From the NCBI RefSeq assembly GCF_003977755.1, contig NZ_RQWN01000001.1:1547876-1611875 (forward strand): 64,000 nucleotides of DNA, written 5' to 3'. Positions 25,124 to 33,904 of this stretch are shown one piece after another; the stretch's first letter is position 1; every line of letters starts with the position of its first letter. This stretch comes from Haloterrigena salifodinae (GTDB lineage: Archaea > Halobacteriota > Halobacteria > Halobacteriales > Natrialbaceae). A program made the translations under genes and the position numbers. The notes below the pieces were generated by a model. The model did no database searches and was not told where the DNA came from. It saw only the letters and a list, made by a program, of their open reading frames with translations.

Positions 25124-25243
25124 CGTTCGCACTGCGGCCTCGAGTCGATCAAAATCGACGCGGCGGCAGGGCCGCGGCGGATTCACGACGGCAGGATGCA
25201 GCGACCGAGGACAGGGCGGCGACGGGACGGCGCGGGACCGCGG

Positions 25244-25669
25244 CTACCGATCCCAGAGCCGCGTCCGATTGGTCGTCGAGTCGCGCGAGCGCCGCGTGTC
25301 GAGACCGTCGGTTCGACCGCGCCCGTCCTCGAGCAGACGGTCGAGTTCCCGTTCGAACTCGGTCTCGCTGAGTTCGCCGTCGACGTACTGCGAGCGGAGG
25401 CGTTCCTCGCGGTCGTCGGTCGACCGGGCGCCGTCGCGTCCGTACTCGGTCTCGAGATCGCCTCCTCCACCGTCGTCTCGGAGCAAGGAGACGAGTCCGA
25501 CGGCCGCGAGGACGACGACGGCAAGCATCGCGAGCGTCGCGACGGCTGCCACGACGGTCGCGACGACCGAGAGGACGATACCGACGACCGTCGCGATGAC
25601 GCTGAGCACGATGAACGCGAGCAGGAGGGCGCCGGCGCTCTTGAGCAGGAGTGATCCATGTCGGGGCAT
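25244..25669 (-). CDS. Membrane protein with C-terminal SHOCT domain
   Basis: 141 aa. A long hydrophobic region (about 10-65, LLLAFIVLSVIATVVGIVL then LAMLAVVVLAAVGLVSLL) gives two helices. The soluble tail contains EERLRSQYVDGELSETEFE and RELDRLLE, the SHOCT (short C-terminal) motif. SHOCT modules are thought to mediate oligomerisation or degradation control; the role here is unknown. ATG 25669 is preferred to a start eight codons upstream. It is oriented like its neighbours, 120 nt after the truncated MBL gene. Confidence 0.82.
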   Translation of the reverse strand: MPRHGSLLLKSAGALLLAFIVLSVIATVVGIVLSVVATVVAAVATLAMLAVVVLAAVGLVSLLRDDGGGGDLETEYGRDGARSTDDREERLRSQYVDGELSETEFERELDRLLEDGRGRTDGLDTRRSRDSTTNRTRLWDR

Positions 25670-25708
25670 ACCTGTAATTCGACGCACACGCACAAAAATC
25701 TACAGACG

Positions 25709-26059
25709 CTACGAGCCGTTGGAACGCGCCTCGCCGGAGACGGCCGCGAGCGGGGCCGTTCGCTTCGTGAGCCCGATGAGATAGACGTCGAGCAGGCAGA
25801 TGATCAGAACGGCGAGAGGAACGGCGACGTCCAGATAGCTGACGGAGTCAAACTGCAACGCCGTGACAAAAAACGGCTCGCTCACGGCGAACGCGCCGGA
25901 CAGCGTCCGGGCGGAGAGGAACGCGAGCGCGAGGACGTACAACCCGAACCAGCTCGCTCCGCGTTTCCACTCGCCCAGATAGCAGTGGCCGAGCCCGGCG
26001 ACGAACACCGAGAGCGGGTACGCAGGCCAGATCGGACGCGAGAGTTCGCTGTCACTCAT
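25709..26059 (-). CDS. Hypothetical four-helix membrane protein
   Basis: 116 aa. The segment FVAGLGHCYLGEWKRGASWFGLYVLALAFL resembles the TM2-like start of haloarchaeal small membrane proteins. A loop and two more hydrophobic segments follow (VAVPLAVLIICLLDVYLIGL). Function unknown. It is 10 nt from the next gene upstream on the same strand, so the two may be co-transcribed. Confidence 0.78.
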   Translation of the reverse strand: MSDSELSRPIWPAYPLSVFVAGLGHCYLGEWKRGASWFGLYVLALAFLSARTLSGAFAVSEPFFVTALQFDSVSYLDVAVPLAVLIICLLDVYLIGLTKRTAPLAAVSGEARSNGS

Positions 26060-26069
26060 CGGTCGTGAC

Positions 26070-27068
26070 TCACCCGGAAAACGGCAGCCGCGTCGCTCGC
26101 TCGAGTCGGTCCAGTGGCGTCGAACCGGAGCCGGTCGTCTCGACGGCTTCGGCCAGCGATTCGAGCGCCCCGCGGGCTCGCTCGAGGTGGGACTCGACGG
26201 CCGGACCGCCCGAATCAGCTCCGTCGCGCGGCGCCGTTCCCGCGGGCGTCTCGGCCTCGCCGGCGAGGATGCGAGCGGCGTGCGACCGGAGATCGGTGTC
26301 GGACGCGACCGAGGTCCGGGACGTGAGTGCGGTCATCACCGCGTGACTATACGTCCGCAGCGCCGTCCGTGTTTCGGTCGGCGCGCCGACGACGGCCGCG
26401 CCGAGCGCACCGGCGGTCTCGGCGAGCGTCGCCTCGACGGCCGCGGAGTCGATGGCGCCGCGTCGTTCGTCGACCGGCGCGGCGTCGGACAGGAGCAGGA
26501 AGCGTCGCGCGAGCGCCGAGGACCCCTCGGTCAGCAGGCGGAACAGCTCGAGCTGGCGCTCCGCCGGAAGCGGCGCGTCGGCGACCGTCGCGTAGGCGCT
26601 GGCGTGGAGGTGATCGCTCGCCAGGAGGACGGCGTCCCGGTCCGCCGGGAACCGAACGTTCTCGAGGAGGACGGACAGCCACTCGGGCGTCGCGTCGGCC
26701 GTTTGGAACCTGGCGTCGTGATCGCCGTCGTCGGCGCCCGCCACCAGCGCGAGCCGGAGCCGAACGTACCCCTCGAGGAGGACGACGGACGTGGCGACAG
26801 GCTCGAGGAGGCGACCCAGTCGGTCCGAATCGGGCCGCGTGTGGGAGTCCGCGGTCTCGACCCCGACCTCGCCGGCGCTCGTACACAGCGTCGCGGGCAG
26901 CGACCGGTCCCGGGGCGGCAGCGATGCAGTGGCCAGCGCTCGGATCGGCGCTGCGAGGCCACCGGTCGGCTCGGCGGGACGCTGACGCCAGGCGTTCCGA
27001 GTGGCATCACCGGCGTCCTGCCGCGTCGCGAACTCGTCGGCCGTGGCGGGGTCGCTGTAGTCGGTCAT
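26070..27068 (-). CDS. Degenerate polyprenyl-synthase-like protein
   Basis: 332 aa, acidic and helical. The pattern LLASDHLHASAYATVADAPL, then RQLELFRLLTEGSSALARRFL, then LAETAGALGAAVVGAPTETR and LRTYSHAVMTALT matches the spacing of trans-prenyl diphosphate synthases (a helix, then an LLxGDxLxxxA-like turn). The aspartate-rich DDxxD motifs needed for catalysis are not visible, so it may be a non-catalytic subunit or a recruited fold. Low-level resemblance only. The start overlaps the stop of the upstream 88-aa gene (ATGA), so both are co-translated. Confidence 0.72.
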   Translation of the reverse strand: MTDYSDPATADEFATRQDAGDATRNAWRQRPAEPTGGLAAPIRALATASLPPRDRSLPATLCTSAGEVGVETADSHTRPDSDRLGRLLEPVATSVVLLEGYVRLRLALVAGADDGDHDARFQTADATPEWLSVLLENVRFPADRDAVLLASDHLHASAYATVADAPLPAERQLELFRLLTEGSSALARRFLLLSDAAPVDERRGAIDSAAVEATLAETAGALGAAVVGAPTETRTALRTYSHAVMTALTSRTSVASDTDLRSHAARILAGEAETPAGTAPRDGADSGGPAVESHLERARGALESLAEAVETTGSGSTPLDRLERATRLPFSG

Positions 27069-27331
27069 CCGGAGGAATCACCGTCCTGTACCGAACGCGG
27101 TTCGCCGCCGGTCGATGAGTCGGCGGCGCGGACCGAGGGCCGCTCGGCGTCCGCTTCCGGGCGAATCCAGTCGACGACAGCCGCGAGCGGGTCGAAGCGG
27201 GCGAAGGGCGCGGCCGTGCTGCGATCGGTTCGATCGGCGGCGATCGGGGCGGTGAGATCGGTATCGCCGACCTCACAGAGGGGATCGTCCGTCACATCCG
27301 CGATCGCACCGCGAGCGTCTGTGCAGGTCAC
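27065..27331 (-). CDS. Small acidic hypothetical protein, coupled to downstream gene
   Basis: 88 aa starting at GTG 27331. Acidic and Ala/Asp-rich, with one recognisable hydrophobic turn (FDPLAAVVDWIRPEAD). The stop overlaps the ATG of the polyprenyl-synthase-like gene as ATGA, the main support for the frame being real. I do not recognise a family. GTG start and low complexity keep confidence modest. Confidence 0.55.
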   Translation of the reverse strand: MTCTDARGAIADVTDDPLCEVGDTDLTAPIAADRTDRSTAAPFARFDPLAAVVDWIRPEADAERPSVRAADSSTGGEPRSVQDGDSSG

Positions 27332-27465
27332 TTACCGAATAGTCAGTCAGGGTCGAAAAAGTCGTTTCGGTTCACAGAAATGTAAGGAGGAAGCCCACGG
27401 GTTTCGCCGTGGACGGAATCCGATACGAATACCGATGGCTCGAGGGACAACCCCGACGCTGGCCG

Positions 27466-27750
27466 CTACTCCTCGTTTCGATACCGGCGGATTCCGAACT
27501 GCCCGTAGCCGCCGTAGGCGATCTCGAGCGACCCGATCCACCAGTTCCACCGGTCGGTTGGCGGCCCGTCGGGTGCGTCCGCGAGTTCGTCGAGGACCAC
27601 CTCGTTCGTCAGCGGCACCCCGACGTCGTCCTCGTACTGGCCGGCGTCGGCGAGGTCGACAGCCTGTCGAACGACCACGCGGGACTGGCCCATCGTACCG
27701 CCGAACTCGTCGCGCAAGCGGACCTCGAGTTTCCCGGGATCGATGAACAC
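27466..27750 (-). CDS. Conserved small haloarchaeal protein
   Basis: 94 aa. FIDPGKLEVRLRDEFGGTMGQSRVVVRQAVDLADAGQYEDD looks like a compact alpha/beta unit. The aromatic WNWWIGSLEIAYGGYG segment near the C-terminus is distinctive. Acidic. No family name comes to mind. ATG 27750 is preferred; the upstream frame is shadow sequence. Confidence 0.72.
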   Translation of the reverse strand: MFIDPGKLEVRLRDEFGGTMGQSRVVVRQAVDLADAGQYEDDVGVPLTNEVVLDELADAPDGPPTDRWNWWIGSLEIAYGGYGQFGIRRYRNEE

Positions 27751-27920
27751 GGGTTGCCGTAAGCGTTGCAGCTACTTGACTGTTCGAGCGATGGGGATCG
27801 TGACGGTCGCCTCGAGGGCGGATCCGGGCTAATTTTGATGGCCGGGAGGACCGGCTCGAGCACCGCGAGAGCCGTCTGACCCGGGGGAGGGCAGGCGAGT
27901 CATCGACAACGACCGCGAGT

Positions 27921-28039
27921 GAGCGCCGCAGGCGCGAACGAGCGGGCCGACGACCGACCCGTAGGGGAGGGAGGAGGCTTTTCATCCAAGTTTTGCCGAG
28001 GGCGCGACGGAGTCGCGCCCGCAGCGCAAAAGTTGGGTG
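27921..28039. repeat. Long hairpin-rich intergenic element before rps6e
   Basis: The stretch 27751-28081 has no gene. It contains GCGCC/GGCGC (27923-27935) and a large fold: outer arms CATCCAAGTTTTGC (27983-27996) and GCAAAAGTTGGGTG (28026-28039), pairing at 13 of 14 positions. The inner arms GGGCGCGAC (28000-28008) and GTCGCGCCC (28012-28020) enclose a GGA loop. The style matches recurring intergenic repeats of haloarchaea. It could be a dispersed repeat or an mRNA leader structure for S6e. Confidence 0.7.
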
Positions 28040-28081
28040 ACGATCGATGTTCTTTTGACCGACGGTCCTCTTCCGTCGAGT

Positions 28082-28480
28082 ATGGCAAGTTTCACTGTCG
28101 TCGTCGGCGATCCCGACTCTGGGTCGTCGTATCAGCTCGAGGCGGAGGAACAGGACGCGAATCGGTTTATCGGCAAGTCGATCGGCGAGGAAGTCGACGG
28201 CGGTTCGGTCGGTCTCGACGGCTACACGCTCGAGATCACCGGCGGCTCGGACGACGCCGGGCGACCGCTGAACCCCGAGGTCGCGGGCTCGAACCTCAAG
28301 GAAGTCCTGATGAATGAGCGCCAGACGGGCTACAAGCCGTCCCGCGACGGCGAGCGCCGCCGTATCACGGTTCGCGGCCGCGAGGTCTCCGACGCCGTTG
28401 CACAGATCAACGCCTCGATCGTCGACCGCGGCAGCACCGATGTCGACGAGCTGCTCGGCGACGCCGAGGACGGCGAGTAA
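28082..28480 (+). CDS. rps6e: Ribosomal protein S6e
   Basis: 132 aa. [55 protein letters not shown] and [20 protein letters not shown] are clear S6e signatures; the Arg-rich [16 protein letters not shown] loop contacts rRNA. It is a component of the small ribosomal subunit. ATG 28082 is preferred to an upstream in-frame start. It is followed by a GTTTTTTCGG T-run 10 nt after the stop, a probable archaeal termination signal. Confidence 0.95.
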   Translation: MASFTVVVGDPDSGSSYQLEAEEQDANRFIGKSIGEEVDGGSVGLDGYTLEITGGSDDAGRPLNPEVAGSNLKEVLMNERQTGYKPSRDGERRRITVRGREVSDAVAQINASIVDRGSTDVDELLGDAEDGE

Positions 28481-28500
28481 CAGACGAGTTTTTTCGGCTT

Positions 28501-28938
28501 ATGGCAGATCGAATTGCGAGCGACCATCCGTCAGTGCAGACGGTTCGGTCGACCTGCGCGGAGACGACGACGGGCGTGCGCCTCGAGATCCCGGCCGACA
28601 ACCGGGAGGCGTTTCCGACCGACGAGGTCGTCCGGATCGTCATCGAGGGCGAGGAACTGTTCGGCCGAGTCGAACGGGCGTTGACCGGCGACGACCTGTC
28701 GATTCCGGGCGTCTACGAGACGCCAGACGCGGCGCGCGATCCGAGCGGGGCGACGGATCGGCTTACCGAGTGGGTCGACGCGGGAAGCGTCTCGAAGGGC
28801 GGCTCGGTACTGATCGACGTCGTCGAGCCCGACTTCCTCTACGGGCTGCGTGCGCCCGGCGAGACGAGCTACTACGACGCGTACGAACCGCCGAGCAGCA
28901 GCTTGAGCGATATCGCGAAGGATCTCGAAGAGCAGTAA
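28501..28938 (+). CDS. DUF7112-type conserved haloarchaeal protein
   Basis: 145 aa, acidic. TTTGVRLEIPADNREAFPTDEVVRIVIEGEE, then FGRVERALTGDDLSIPGVYETPDAARDPSG, look like a beta-rich conserved domain, and VLIDVVEPDFLYGLRAPGE follows. I recall this pattern as the DUF7112 family beside S6e in haloarchaea; function unknown. It begins 20 nt after the rps6e stop, so co-transcription is possible. Confidence 0.8.
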   Translation: MADRIASDHPSVQTVRSTCAETTTGVRLEIPADNREAFPTDEVVRIVIEGEELFGRVERALTGDDLSIPGVYETPDAARDPSGATDRLTEWVDAGSVSKGGSVLIDVVEPDFLYGLRAPGETSYYDAYEPPSSSLSDIAKDLEEQ

Positions 28939-29064
28939 CGGCTCGAAGCCGTCGTCAGCGAGCGGATATCCGAAGGGAAGCCAACGATCGACAAACGGCG
29001 TCGCTACTGTGTTCTGATATCGGTGCGATCGGTAAAATTCGATAGCGCGGCGAGTAGCCGCCGC

Positions 29065-29565
29065 TCAGAGCCGCGGCAGGAACGCGTACAGCAACAGTCC
29101 GAAGGCCAGATGCTGGACCATCGTTCGCTCGACGGTCGATCTGACGTACTCCTCGTCCGTGATGGAGTACTCCTTGGTTCGAACCTTCGCGTGCATCGAC
29201 AGCACGCCCTCCTCCTCCAGCGCGTGGAGGCACGGATAGACGGTGCCGGGACTGAGTTGGGCGCCGAAGAGATGAGTCAGATCCGAGAGGAGTTCCTTGC
29301 CGTGGGTCTCCTCGTGTAAGGCGATCAGCATCAGGAGAATCTCGTCGAGATTCTCCTTGATCAACGCCTCGTCGAACGTGACGTCGTCGGTCGGCAGCGC
29401 CGCGTTGACCTGATCCATTAGCTCGTCGAGCTCGCGCTCGACGTCCTTGGTCGACTCCGCCGTCGTTCCAAGCGAGATATCGTACGATTCCGACTGTGAA
29501 TCCGCAGTCGCCGCCCTCGACAGTTCGTCGAAGACGGACTCGGTATTGTGGGTTTCCTCACGCAT
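29065..29565 (-). CDS. PadR-family transcriptional regulator
   Basis: 166 aa. A long acidic N-terminal extension (about 1-70) precedes the winged helix: ILLMLIALHEETHGKELLSDL, LFGAQLSPGTVYPCLHALEE and VLSMHAKVRTKEYSITDEE. The last 25 residues (VERTMVQHLAFGLLLYAFL) are hydrophobic and may form a dimer interface or membrane contact. It lies in front of the archaellum operon, next to S6e, so a role in motility control is possible but unproven. ATG 29565; A/T-rich sequence (CATATTAAAC, about 29679-29688) lies about 115 nt upstream. Confidence 0.9.
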   Translation of the reverse strand: MREETHNTESVFDELSRAATADSQSESYDISLGTTAESTKDVERELDELMDQVNAALPTDDVTFDEALIKENLDEILLMLIALHEETHGKELLSDLTHLFGAQLSPGTVYPCLHALEEEGVLSMHAKVRTKEYSITDEEYVRSTVERTMVQHLAFGLLLYAFLPRL

Positions 29566-29901
29566 TAACGATCACCAGTGGGGGGTCCGTGAATGGAACC
29601 ATCAACGCCACGCGTCGGCCACGCACTGCCGCCGGTGACAGCGGCCCCAGTCACGACTACTGTGATCCTGGCACTGATACATATTAAACGACAGGGAACG
29701 GAACAGACCGAGTATGCGTAATTAGAACATATCCTGAGTTATAAAATAACTGTTTTATCGACTATTGGATATTACTGCGGCCTGTGGGGACTCAATAACG
29801 ATGCGTACGACAGCATATTTTCAGAATATGTTGTATTGTTCTGATTTTACCTCAAAACGAACTAGTTCTTGGAGATTCTGTCAGAAACCGAAGAGGGGAG
29901 A
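29566..29901. other. A/T-rich intergenic region between padR and arlE
   Basis: No gene seen. It holds two small dyads: ATAAAA/TTTTAT (about 29741-29758, 6-nt spacer) and CATATT/AATATG (about 29815-29831). This is the control region of padR (leftward from 29565) and possibly the 3' end of the archaellum transcript. Confidence 0.5.
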
Positions 29902-30360
29902 TCAATATGTCGACGGGCCGTCCCGGATGATGCTCACCATCTCGTCGGGGTCTCCGTCCTCGTCGTCCTCATCGATCTGCCGTTCGACGCGTCGTTCGGC
30001 CATCCGGGCGATCATGACGTGTTCCTCGAGATCGTCGCCGCGGATCGTCGCGATGTACTCGAGACTCTGGGCGTGGGTGCTAAACAGCGTTCCGCTGAGC
30101 GACTCGAGGGGGTATTCGAGGGTCGTCGGTTCGTCGTACCGTTTGTTGTGGATCTCGCCCAGAGAGAGGCCCCGAAGATAGGAGACCATCTGTTTGCGCA
30201 CGAGCGGACTGATCCAGCCGAGATTCTCGTAGTAGCGCAGGCAGTTGAGCGCCCCGGTCGTCCCGAAGGTTTCACCGAGAAAGCGAGCCCACTGGATGGT
30301 CGCGTCGGTCCGCCCGGCCGATTGTTCGAGCGTCTCGAGGTACGGTTTTGATCCGATCAT
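29902..30360 (-). CDS. arlE: Archaellum ArlD/ArlE-domain protein (last gene of operon)
   Basis: 152 aa. WARFLGETFGTTGALNCLRYY, then ENLGWISPLVRKQMVSYL and GEIHNKRYDEPTTLEYPLESL form an ArlE/FlaE domain (PF04659), which couples the archaellum motor to the chemotaxis adaptor CheF in haloarchaea. The acidic C-terminus (QIDEDDEDGDPDEM) is typical. ATG 30360 is preferred. It starts 118 nt downstream of arlJ (stop at 30479), so it is probably the last operon gene. The upstream ArlCE fusion carries a second ArlE-type domain. Confidence 0.88.
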   Translation of the reverse strand: MIGSKPYLETLEQSAGRTDATIQWARFLGETFGTTGALNCLRYYENLGWISPLVRKQMVSYLRGLSLGEIHNKRYDEPTTLEYPLESLSGTLFSTHAQSLEYIATIRGDDLEEHVMIARMAERRVERQIDEDDEDGDPDEMVSIIRDGPSTY

Positions 30361-30478
30361 GATGAGTGGCCGGCGTCTCCGGTCTATACGGTCAGCAGTC
30401 GCGGTAGTATCAAGAAGGTTCGGCCGATTACGAGCGGTGAGTCGCCCGTCCCGACGGTCGGTCACAGGCCGGCCGAGG

Positions 30479-32200
30479 TTACATCACGAAGTTGACCACG
30501 TACTGCGTGCTGGTCGCGACGAGCGCGCCGAGCCACGTGAGGAAGACGAAGTGGACCAGCCCGCTGAGCAGGTGGCCGCGGTCGGTGATCCGGATCATGA
30601 TCGCCGACAGCGCGGCGTTGACCAGGACCGTCCCGAGCAGCAGATACTCGATGGTGACGAGGTCGTACTGTTCGGTGTGCATGAGGTCCCCCGCGACTCG
30701 GCTCTGCTCGCCCAGATTCATCTCGCCGGTGATGTCCATCATGATTTCGACGACCTCAAGGCCGATGAAAAACGAGAAGACGCTCGCCGCGGTAATCCCG
30801 TAGAGGACGCCGATCAGCGTCGTCGTCGCCTGCTGGCGCTTCTCGCGGACCTTGAGCACCTCGTTCTGGTTCTTGCTGATCACGTTGCCTAGCACCTGCG
30901 GGTCGCCGCCCATCTGTCGGCCGACGACGTACATGTCGCCGAACTTCTGGATGAGGTACGACCCGGTCTCCGCGGCGAACAGCCGCCACGAGCGAACGTT
31001 GTCGATCCGCATGTTGAGTCGCTTGTAGAGGGCGTCGACGTTCGCGGTCAGCGCCCCGAAGTCCTTCTTGCGTAAGCTCTCGAGGACGCTCCCCGTCGAG
31101 GTCTGCTTGACGCTCTCGACAGTCCCCAGCGCCCGGATGAAGCTGGGGAACTCGCTGTCGCGGTCCTTGACCTTGCTCTCTTCCTCTCGGATGCGCCAGC
31201 CTGGCAGGAGGAGCGGCGTCACGGGGATCGCCGCGAGGATCGGCAGCGGTACCCGATCGGCGACGAACGGGAGATAACCGAGGATAACGAGGAGGACGCC
31301 GATCGCGAGGAGGAGGGTGCCACCGATACCGATCGCGAGCGCGCGCGGGATTCGTTTCATCGGACCCTCCCCGTCTGTCTCCTCGATATACCACGTCGGG
31401 TCGTACGGCGACACCACGTGGATTGCGTAGACGAACCCGACTTGGACGATCGCGAACATGGCGATCGTGCCGGAGATGAGCAGCGTCGGACTCGTCCCGA
31501 TCAGGATCGGCAGGACGATCGCGAACACGAGTACGAACGCCACTGACAGCATCATCGACATGTACAGTTCCTTCATCACGTCGAGTTTCGCCAGATCGGA
31601 CTCGTACCTGGTGACGAACTGCTGGATGATCGTGTCCTGTTCGTCCATCAGGAACTCGCTGATCTGCTGGCCGCCGCCGACCGTGTAGGCGAGTCGCTCG
31701 AGGAAGTCGGTCAGGAGCGGGCTCGGCGTCTGCTTGGCGCGGATCCGGCAGGCGTCGTCGAGACTCTGGTTCCACGTGTCGACCAGCGCGACGAGGTAGC
31801 CCATCTCCTCGGCCAGCGCGTCGTACTCGTCTTCCTCGGCTAAGGTGCGGAAGATTTCGACGCGGTTGATGTTCGTCATCGAGAGGACCGTGATGTGGGT
31901 CAGGAAGAGGTGAAAGCGCTGGCGGACCTGCTTTCGCTTCCGATCCTGAGAGAGTTTCGGGTAGATGATCGCGACGACCATCGCCAGCAGACTCAACAGG
32001 ATGACCGGTAGGCCGACGAACAGCGGCAGTCCCAGCGCGATTATCAGCGCCACCCCGCCGATGAAGATCGCAAACGCCGGCGTGATCGCGAGGATGAGAT
32101 ACCGTCCGGAGGACATCTCCATGGACGCGTACGCCGTGGTGAGCGACTCGAGGAACGATCGAGCGCTGGTATCCGGCGCGGATTGGGTCTCTGTGGACAT
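30479..32200 (-). CDS. arlJ: Archaellum membrane platform protein ArlJ (FlaJ)
   Basis: 573 aa with about nine transmembrane helices. Two T2SSF-type cytosolic domains are visible (SLDDACRIRAKQTPSPLLTDF, VGGGQQISEFLMDEQD; and LGTVESVKQTSTGSVLESLR). ArlJ is the membrane anchor on which the ATPase ArlI works. ATG 32200 lies 24 nt after the arlI stop. The segment KFGDMYVVGRQMGGDPQVLG is also conserved. The order arlH-I-J is the standard motor set. Confidence 0.95.
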   Translation of the reverse strand: MSTETQSAPDTSARSFLESLTTAYASMEMSSGRYLILAITPAFAIFIGGVALIIALGLPLFVGLPVILLSLLAMVVAIIYPKLSQDRKRKQVRQRFHLFLTHITVLSMTNINRVEIFRTLAEEDEYDALAEEMGYLVALVDTWNQSLDDACRIRAKQTPSPLLTDFLERLAYTVGGGQQISEFLMDEQDTIIQQFVTRYESDLAKLDVMKELYMSMMLSVAFVLVFAIVLPILIGTSPTLLISGTIAMFAIVQVGFVYAIHVVSPYDPTWYIEETDGEGPMKRIPRALAIGIGGTLLLAIGVLLVILGYLPFVADRVPLPILAAIPVTPLLLPGWRIREEESKVKDRDSEFPSFIRALGTVESVKQTSTGSVLESLRKKDFGALTANVDALYKRLNMRIDNVRSWRLFAAETGSYLIQKFGDMYVVGRQMGGDPQVLGNVISKNQNEVLKVREKRQQATTTLIGVLYGITAASVFSFFIGLEVVEIMMDITGEMNLGEQSRVAGDLMHTEQYDLVTIEYLLLGTVLVNAALSAIMIRITDRGHLLSGLVHFVFLTWLGALVATSTQYVVNFVM

Positions 32201-32224
32201 GTGCGATGAGAAGCGGTGCGGTAC

Positions 32225-33904
32225 TCAGGCGAACTGGTTGAGGTTGCGGATCCGGATCGGGAGGCCTTCGATGCCGTCGCGCTGGAAGTCGGCGATAGCC
32301 TTGTTAACCTCGTGGTAGCCCAGGATGTCGGCGTCGATCAGCTGTCGGATGATCTCGGCGCGCCGGTCGAGTTCGTCGTAGATCTTGCGGGTGTCCTCAT
32401 ACCCCAGCAGCGTCGCGATCTGCTCTTCCAAGACGTAGGAATTGTTTCGGCCGGTAAAGGAGACGTCGTCGTCGCGAGGGTCCCACTTGAACGCCTGCCG
32501 GGTGACCACGCCGCCCTCGTAATCGGAGTAGCCTTCGATCTCCTGGACCGAGGTAACCCGGCGGAGGACGTCGTCGCCCTGCTTGACCCGGTTCTGGAAC
32601 AGGGCGACGTCGCAGTTGTCCATGAACGTCTCGGGAACGTTGATCGGGGCGCCGGTAAACCGCTGGATCATCGAGACGATGTCGCTGGCGTGGAAGGTCA
32701 GCATGACCGGGTGACCGGTCTGGGCCGCCTGGAACGCCATCTGCCCCTCCGCCCCGCGGACCTCGCCCACGATGATGTAGTCGGGACGGGAACGGAGCGC
32801 GGCCGCGACCAGGTCGAACATGTCGACGTCGGCCGACTCGTCGCCCGACCCCTCACGGGTGAGCAGTTGCTGCCAGGTGTCGTGGGGCGGAATGACCTCA
32901 GCGGTGTCCTCCGCCGTGTAGATCTTCGCGTCCCGAGGGATAAAGGAGAGCGCGGCGTTCAGCGTCGTCGTCTTCCCCGATGCCGTCTCGCCGACGACGA
33001 ACACCGTCTGCTCGTTCTCGAGACAGAGCCAGAGGTACGCCGCCAGTTCCGGCGAGATCGTCCCCCACTTCGTGATCTGGAAGACCGATAGCGGGATCTC
33101 CTCGCCCTGACGGATCGTCAGCGACGGCCCCTGGACCGAGACGTCGTCGGAGTAGATGATGTTGATACGCGAGCCGTCGGGCAGGGTCGCGTCGATCACC
33201 GGGTCGGAGTCGCTGACGGGGTGGTTCATCCGCTCGCCCATGTTTCGCAGCCACTGCTCGAACTCCTCGGGCGTGCCGAAGTCGACCGTCGCCTCGATCA
33301 TGCCGTAGGTGCCGTGATCGAGGTAACACTGCTTGGGTCCGATGACGTGGATGTCCTCGTTCGCCGGGTCGGTCATCACGGGCTCGAGCGGTCCGAGCCC
33401 GACGATGTCTCGCTGGAGCTGGTAGCGCAGCCGGTCGAACTGGTCCTGCGAGAGGGAGATCTTGCTGGTCCCGAAGGACTTGAGCCGACCGATCGACTGG
33501 CCGGTGATCCCCGACGTAACCTCGACGACGTCGTCGAGGAGTTCGTCCAAGTGCTCCTCGAACTCCTCGTTGTCGCCGGGCGCCGGTCGCGTGACGCTCT
33601 TGTCGAGGATCCGGCGGCGGATGCGGTCGTATAGCTCCTCGTCCTCGCCTTCGAGGGTCGGCTCGACGCAGTAGTAGGTCGTGCTGATCCCCATATCGCC
33701 GTAGACGTGACAGAAGATCGGTTCCTCGGCCACGTAGATGACGTTGGGCCGGTGGGATTCCCACTCACTCGAGGGTTCGTCGATGAGTTTCGGGTACTCG
33801 TTGTACTCCTCGTAGAACCACTCGAGGTGTTCCCGGAGGTGGGGGTACTCGTCGGCCAGCGCGTCCAGTTTGTTCTCGAGTCGCGCGGTTCCAAAGTCCG
33901 ACAT
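32225..33904 (-). CDS. arlI: Archaellum assembly/rotation ATPase ArlI (FlaI)
   Basis: 559 aa type II/IV secretion-system ATPase. Walker A FVVGETASGKTTTLNA, Walker B IIVGEVRGAEGQMAF, the His box AQTGHPVMLTFHASD and the Asp box YTAEDTAEV are intact. The N-terminal domain is longer than average but typical for haloarchaea. It powers archaellin export and rotation from the cytoplasmic side of ArlJ. Stop and start abut arlH (stop 33905 against ATG 33904). Confidence 0.96.
   Translation of the reverse strand: MSDFGTARLENKLDALADEYPHLREHLEWFYEEYNEYPKLIDEPSSEWESHRPNVIYVAEEPIFCHVYGDMGISTTYYCVEPTLEGEDEELYDRIRRRILDKSVTRPAPGDNEEFEEHLDELLDDVVEVTSGITGQSIGRLKSFGTSKISLSQDQFDRLRYQLQRDIVGLGPLEPVMTDPANEDIHVIGPKQCYLDHGTYGMIEATVDFGTPEEFEQWLRNMGERMNHPVSDSDPVIDATLPDGSRINIIYSDDVSVQGPSLTIRQGEEIPLSVFQITKWGTISPELAAYLWLCLENEQTVFVVGETASGKTTTLNAALSFIPRDAKIYTAEDTAEVIPPHDTWQQLLTREGSGDESADVDMFDLVAAALRSRPDYIIVGEVRGAEGQMAFQAAQTGHPVMLTFHASDIVSMIQRFTGAPINVPETFMDNCDVALFQNRVKQGDDVLRRVTSVQEIEGYSDYEGGVVTRQAFKWDPRDDDVSFTGRNNSYVLEEQIATLLGYEDTRKIYDELDRRAEIIRQLIDADILGYHEVNKAIADFQRDGIEGLPIRIRNLNQFA

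Noticed and set aside
27923..28039. CRISPR-like or tRNA-like interpretation of the hairpins
   Set aside because: There is one copy only, no spacer pattern, and no tRNA arms, so it is treated as an intergenic repeat or leader structure.
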